DNA from: JBAYJM01 sp041665065
GTDB lineage: Bacteria; Patescibacteriota; Patescibacteriia; 2-01-FULL-39-33
Direction of reading: 5' to 3'
NCBI GenBank assembly: GCA_041665065.1
Contig: JBAYJM010000001.1
Span: 50,861-114,860 of the forward strand
Length of the DNA stretch: 64,000 bases
A model generated the notes under the pieces. It saw nothing but the letters and a program-made list of their open reading frames with translations. It had not been told where the DNA came from and did not search any database. A program made the translations under genes and the position numbers. Positions within the stretch are counted from its first letter, which is position 1. Each line of letters starts with the position of its first letter. This document shows, in pieces, positions 60,311-64,000 of this stretch.

Positions 60311-61222
60311 ATGTTCAAAAGAATAATCATTACAATCGCAATAATCCTGGGCTCTTTTTTAATGCTTGATGGTGCCAATGCCTTAACTTTGTATCCTTCG
60401 CGATTGGAAACGTCACTGGCTCCTGGTCAAGCTAAAACCTACGAAATATCATTATTTAATGAAACAAAAGAGGATTTATATCTTAACGCAATACTATCCC
60501 CATTTGATTCAAAGAGTGAAGATGGCAAGCCGATTCTTGGAAGCTCAAAGGAAGCGACATTTTTAAATTGGATCAAACTACCGATTAGCTCCATTCTTTT
60601 AAGGCCGGGTGAAACCAGAAAAGTACCGTTAAATATTTCCGTACCATTAGGAGTAAAATCAGGCGGTCACTATTTTGCTTCAATTTGGGAGATAGGTTCC
60701 GGTCCCAATAAACCGGTGAGCCAGGTAGGCATAATAAGCAGGGTTGGAACTCTGGTTTTGTTGCGAGTCAATGGCAAAGATATTAAAGAAAGTTTAGAAA
60801 TAAAAGATTTTATAAAAAGTAAAAAGAATATTTTTTATATTTTCGGTCCGATAGGTTTTTACGTTCGACTGGCCAATAATGGCAATGTTCATTTAAAGCC
60901 CCAAGGCACGCTGCTCATTAAGGATTTTTCAGGAAAAGTGGTAGATAATAAAAAATTCAACTCGGAAGCGCTTAATATTTTACCAGGAACAACGAGAAAA
61001 ATGGAATCAGTCTGGCAACCCCAAAATATCTTTTTGGTCGGTAAATTCAGCGCCAGATTAGACCTTAAATATGGCGAAGCGCAAAACGAAATATCGACTA
61101 AAGAGGTCAGTTTTTGGATTTTGCCATGGTGGTTTATATTAATTTTAGTATTAGTAGTCTGCGCGATAGTTTTTTTGATAATAAAAAAATTAAAAAGACT
61201 AAAAGGAGCTAAAAAAATATAA
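60311..61222 (+). CDS. DUF916/WxL-associated-like membrane-anchored surface protein
   Basis: A 303-residue protein with a signal peptide (to about residue 24), two Ig-like regions and a C-terminal membrane helix (about 272-292) followed by a basic tail (KKLKRLKGAKK). LYPSRLETSLAPGQAKTYEISLFNETKEDLYLNA and LLRPGETRKVPLNISVPLGVKSGGHYFASIWE resemble the peptidoglycan-binding DUF916 domain of proteins that accompany WxL proteins in Gram-positives. It probably anchors neighbouring exported proteins to the envelope. Its stop overlaps the next start by one base (TAATG). Confidence 0.75.
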   Translation: MFKRIIITIAIILGSFLMLDGANALTLYPSRLETSLAPGQAKTYEISLFNETKEDLYLNAILSPFDSKSEDGKPILGSSKEATFLNWIKLPISSILLRPGETRKVPLNISVPLGVKSGGHYFASIWEIGSGPNKPVSQVGIISRVGTLVLLRVNGKDIKESLEIKDFIKSKKNIFYIFGPIGFYVRLANNGNVHLKPQGTLLIKDFSGKVVDNKKFNSEALNILPGTTRKMESVWQPQNIFLVGKFSARLDLKYGEAQNEISTKEVSFWILPWWFILILVLVVCAIVFLIIKKLKRLKGAKKI

Positions 61223-62064
61223 TGAAAAAAGCAATTGTAATTATAATTTTATTGATGCTGGCCGTTGTCTCTGTCTTTTCAGTGGCCAAAGCGGCAAATT
61301 TAAATATTCGAGCCAACATTGTTACCGGAGATGGACCGCAAGGACCAACATGTGACATTCTGCCGTCGTGCAATCAGGACTGTAATAGCTGTTCCTGCCA
61401 GAGCGGCCTGTTCTGTTATGATGATCCTCAAATTGGCAAGGTGTGCCGCAATCCTATGGCAACAAGTTCTCCAAGCTGTATAAATGATTTGGTATATATA
61501 AATATCCATCTTACGCCCGAAAAAAGAAAGCCATACGCCAGTCCTGATTTGACCATGGAGGGCAAGATAGAAATAACTCCGGCCGGTCAGAGCCAACCTA
61601 TTATTCCCATTACTTTTATTACCGGACCGAGTGGATGGACACAGGCGGGCGTTCCGTTTGCGCAGTTTCCGACTCTTCCCGGGTCATATGATATTTATAT
61701 CAAGGGTGGTTCTTATTTGAGAAAAAAAATAGCTCAAGTCGATTTGGTCAATAAAGCAAATCAAGAAATTGATGGTGTTAATCAGATAGATTCAGATGCT
61801 TTTCCGACCGGATATTATCGAGATTATTTTCCAGACGAGCCGCCATGTCCGTTTCCGGGCTCGCCCTGCACGGGTTCTAATGGATATCTGTTGGCTGGCG
61901 ACGTTTCATCGCAAAAAGATAATTATGTAAACGGGCTTGATTTTGGGGTAATGGAGGATTTGCTTTATCAATCGGATAAGGAAGCGGACCTTGATTTTAA
62001 TGGTGCTGTAAACGGATTAGATTTTAGTATTGCAGAATTTAATATTTATAAAAGAGGACAATAA
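61222..62064 (+). CDS. Exported protein with C-terminal dockerin-like domain
   Basis: A 280-residue protein with a signal peptide (cleavage about residue 24). A Cys-rich segment (CDILPSCNQDCNSCSCQSG and on to CINDL) is followed by a beta-rich domain, then two copies of a calcium-loop motif typical of type I dockerins at the C terminus: GDVSSQKDNYVNGLDFGVM and ADLDFNGAVNGLDFSIAEF (D-x-N-x-x-V-N-x-x-D). Dockerins bind cohesins, and the next gene encodes a cohesin-like domain, so the pair may form a surface complex. Confidence 0.82.
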   Translation: MKKAIVIIILLMLAVVSVFSVAKAANLNIRANIVTGDGPQGPTCDILPSCNQDCNSCSCQSGLFCYDDPQIGKVCRNPMATSSPSCINDLVYINIHLTPEKRKPYASPDLTMEGKIEITPAGQSQPIIPITFITGPSGWTQAGVPFAQFPTLPGSYDIYIKGGSYLRKKIAQVDLVNKANQEIDGVNQIDSDAFPTGYYRDYFPDEPPCPFPGSPCTGSNGYLLAGDVSSQKDNYVNGLDFGVMEDLLYQSDKEADLDFNGAVNGLDFSIAEFNIYKRGQ

Positions 62065-62068
62065 AATT

Positions 62069-64000
62069 ATGCTTAAAAAATTTTTATTTGCGTTTTTCAT
62101 TCTTATTTTTTTAATGCCGGAAGTTCAGGCGGCAAATTTTTCATTTGATGCGGGCGGGAGTTTGAGGCAGTCTTGTTCAGAGACCATTTCCGTAATGATG
62201 AATACGGACGGGGAAATCGCAAATTCTGCAGATGCTTTTATAAAATATAATTCAAGCCAAATAACGGTTGATGATGTTTTGCCGGGAACAGCTTTTAATT
62301 TTTACAGTGATCCCATAATTGATCCTGATAGCGGCCTTATTAAATTTACAGGGTATGGTGGGAAACTGTCCGGCAAGGGAACCTTTGCATATTTAAGGTT
62401 AAGGACAAATCCCGGAGTAAGTAATACAAGATTGTCATGGGATTTTACATTTGGCAGTACTACTGATAGTAATATTGGCAGAAGATCAGATGCGGTTGAT
62501 ATTTTAACTGACGTTACAAACGGTAATTTTGATTTTGGAACGGGAGTTTGTGAGCAGGATAAAGACGGTCCCATAATTGATAACCAAACACCGGGTCCAG
62601 GCGCTTCCAATCAGCCCCTAGATAGTGAAATAACATTTACAATCAGTGACATAGATTCCGGAGTTGATATTAATTCGCTTATTATTACAATAACAAACAA
62701 TGGCATTACAACTTCTTATGATTCAAGCAAGTTTACATATACGGAAAGGAGCAGTAATAAGTCATACGACATAAAAATCATACCATACCCTTCTTTTGTG
62801 TCGGGGGAGCCGGTTTTTATCGACTATACGGCCAAAGATTTAAAGGGCAATGTTGGCAGGGGTGGTTGGGATTTTAATAATGCTAACTTAGTATATGAGT
62901 GTAAATATTTGAGTTTAGTGGCTATTCCAGGCAATAAAAAAGTTAATTTAGCATGGACAGGCGTTTCATCGCTGGGGTTCGAAAATATTTTAATTAAAAG
63001 ATCCCCGTGTGGACAGGAGTTTAATTTTCCATCTACTCCCAGTGATGGAGATCAGGTATATGATGGCCCCGATTCTTATACTGAAGATAATGGAACGGCC
63101 AATAGTACTCAGTACTGTTATTCGGCATTCGCTTATAAAAATACTGATGACGGAAAGCAGTTTTCACAAGGAGCTTTTGCGGTCGCTACTCCAAGCTGCT
63201 ATGTACAGCCGCTTTCCAATTTATCTCTCAATCCGAGTGATTCCGGCATACAGCTTTCCTGGAACAAGCCGGATATTGATAATTTAGGCAGTATTAAAAT
63301 AATAAGAAAAGAAAACGGCTGTCCAAGTGGCTGGATTCCGAATGGCTGGAATATTGGAAGCAAGGTTGTCTATGATGGCACCGGCTCAGAGTTTTTTGAT
63401 TCCGGAGCTAAGGATAAAAATTATTGCTATTTAGCTTTGGTAAATGATGATCAGGGTTGTTTTTCGCCGGGTGTTTTGGCGGCTACTTCCCTGGGTTATG
63501 AGCCATCCTCAGATGGCTTTGTGCCAGATTATGATTATTTTACAAATAACGGTATTTTGCCACTTACACCCGATGGTGGGAGACTGGATTTATTGGCAGG
63601 AAAAGATTTAACAATTTCTACCAAGAGCAAATTTACAAAACCAGTTGAAAATATTATCGCGCAGATAGGTGAGAATATGTATACGTTTAGCTATGATGCA
63701 AATTCCCGCCAATACAGTTTAATCTTAAATAATTTTAATAAGGTTGGTGTTAGCGAGGGGAAATTGATGGTTGTTTACACTGATAAAACGACGCAAGAAA
63801 CACCTTTTTATATAGGTGTAGATGATTTTGGGAGCATATATTCTGGTATTGCCGGCCTCAAGTCGCCGCTTAGCGATGTGGAAGTTGGACTGTATAAGCA
63901 AAATGGCGATATGTTTGTTGGTGTTAATCAAAAAAACCCGGTTTCTACAAATGCAAGCGGTTCCTACGGTTTTATGGTGCCAAATGGATCGTATAAAATA
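62069..64000 (+). CDS. Large exported protein with cohesin-like and fibronectin III-like domains (partial)
   Basis: At least 644 residues; the frame is open to the window edge, so the C terminus is missing. A signal peptide (to about residue 22) is followed by a cohesin-like domain (about 23-150): FSFDAGGSLRQSCSETISVM, SADAFIKYNSSQITVDDVLPG, and SGKGTFAYLRLRT match the start, middle and end of cohesin folds. Then come an Ig-like domain, two fibronectin III-like domains (KKVNLAWTG, GIQLSWNKP), a low-complexity region and a carboxypeptidase regulatory-like repeat near the cut end. With the dockerin-like neighbour (4 bases upstream) it suggests cohesin-dockerin assembly on the cell surface. Confidence 0.8.
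   Translation, partial: MLKKFLFAFFILIFLMPEVQAANFSFDAGGSLRQSCSETISVMMNTDGEIANSADAFIKYNSSQITVDDVLPGTAFNFYSDPIIDPDSGLIKFTGYGGKLSGKGTFAYLRLRTNPGVSNTRLSWDFTFGSTTDSNIGRRSDAVDILTDVTNGNFDFGTGVCEQDKDGPIIDNQTPGPGASNQPLDSEITFTISDIDSGVDINSLIITITNNGITTSYDSSKFTYTERSSNKSYDIKIIPYPSFVSGEPVFIDYTAKDLKGNVGRGGWDFNNANLVYECKYLSLVAIPGNKKVNLAWTGVSSLGFENILIKRSPCGQEFNFPSTPSDGDQVYDGPDSYTEDNGTANSTQYCYSAFAYKNTDDGKQFSQGAFAVATPSCYVQPLSNLSLNPSDSGIQLSWNKPDIDNLGSIKIIRKENGCPSGWIPNGWNIGSKVVYDGTGSEFFDSGAKDKNYCYLALVNDDQGCFSPGVLAATSLGYEPSSDGFVPDYDYFTNNGILPLTPDGGRLDLLAGKDLTISTKSKFTKPVENIIAQIGENMYTFSYDANSRQYSLILNNFNKVGVSEGKLMVVYTDKTTQETPFYIGVDDFGSIYSGIAGLKSPLSDVEVGLYKQNGDMFVGVNQKNPVSTNASGSYGFMVPNGSYKI

Noticed and set aside
1..64000. 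Alternative genetic code with TGA as Gly, known from some CPR groups
   Set aside because: TGA ends several clear genes (for example 15181-15183, 16166-16168 and 23291-23293) and no frame needs TGA read-through.
1..64000. CRISPR arrays, tRNA or rRNA genes
   Set aside because: No regularly spaced repeats were seen. GTTCGA-like strings (for example near 29478) lie in coding sequence and do not fold as tRNA. A tRNA scan would settle it.

Overview
The window looks like a chromosomal segment of a small-genome, AT-rich bacterium of the Candidate Phyla Radiation (Patescibacteria, probably a Parcubacteria-type lineage). I infer this from combined traits: a threonyl-tRNA synthetase without the N-terminal TGS domain, an RNHCP-domain protein, a YerC/YecD TrpR-like regulator, cohesin/dockerin-type surface proteins, very short spacers, many simple GC-hairpin terminators, and many conserved proteins without known function. 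TGA is used as an ordinary stop. I saw no tRNA, rRNA or CRISPR array.

Layout. 26-5114: one tight operon of phosphoenolpyruvate-synthase-like parts made as separate proteins (a lone ATP-grasp domain, a lone phosphohistidine swivel domain, a second swivel domain fused to a MORC-like GHKL ATPase), with a divergent histidine-phosphatase-like protein and a helical unknown. 5168-8964: ftsH, a CDP-alcohol phosphatidyltransferase and an S1-repeat protein. 9247-16764: a GC-rich exported protein, RNHCP protein, acyl-CoA synthetase, HelD/UvrD-like helicase, HAD protein, P-loop kinase, then an overlapping pair made of an asparaginase-fold protein lacking its catalytic motifs and a deoxyribosyltransferase-like protein with a ribbon-helix-helix-like tail. 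16988-20260: a free-standing GreA/GreB C-terminal domain, then a GC-rich cassette with a radical SAM/SPASM enzyme carrying a PqqD-like tail and an overlapping 46-residue Cys/Asp/Gly-rich precursor peptide, so probably an undescribed RiPP system. An HExxH protein and a methyltransferase follow. 20492-25542: two kinase-less 7TM sensor-like proteins, an acyltransferase, a HAD phosphatase and a full 7TM-GAF histidine kinase. 25669-31111: a methyltransferase, TrmB regulator, solute-binding protein, M14-type hydrolase, GNAT, TrpR-like regulator and an orphan GC-rich gene. 31337-41162: two T-box controlled aminoacyl-tRNA synthetase operons (thrS on the minus strand, ileS on the plus strand), with argS, a response regulator and a ferredoxin between. 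The IleRS carries a complete histidine phosphatase domain inserted in its zinc region. 41163-51917: envelope and housekeeping genes (SGNH hydrolase plus acyltransferase, NIF3, U32 peptidase, ruvA, DedA, MurE-like ligase, radical SAM). 52069-59454: rpoBC behind a leader with a possible attenuator. 59606-64000: an operon of exported proteins ending in a dockerin-like and a cohesin-like protein; the last runs off the window.

Recurring themes. Five GC-richer single-gene or two-gene islands (9247-9684, 17371-18850, 29472-30026, 30638-31111, 44227-44409) sit in the AT-rich background; most have their own terminator or hairpin, and two have consensus -35/-10 promoters with a 17-base spacer. Both T-box leaders place the predicted specifier codon in the loop of a very short Stem I hairpin, ACC for thrS and ATC for ileS, the layout known from ultrashort-Stem-I T-boxes, but here joined to transcription terminators. 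Histidine phosphate chemistry appears several times (swivel domains, histidine phosphatases, histidine kinase).

All functional assignments come from motif reading only; no database search was run.
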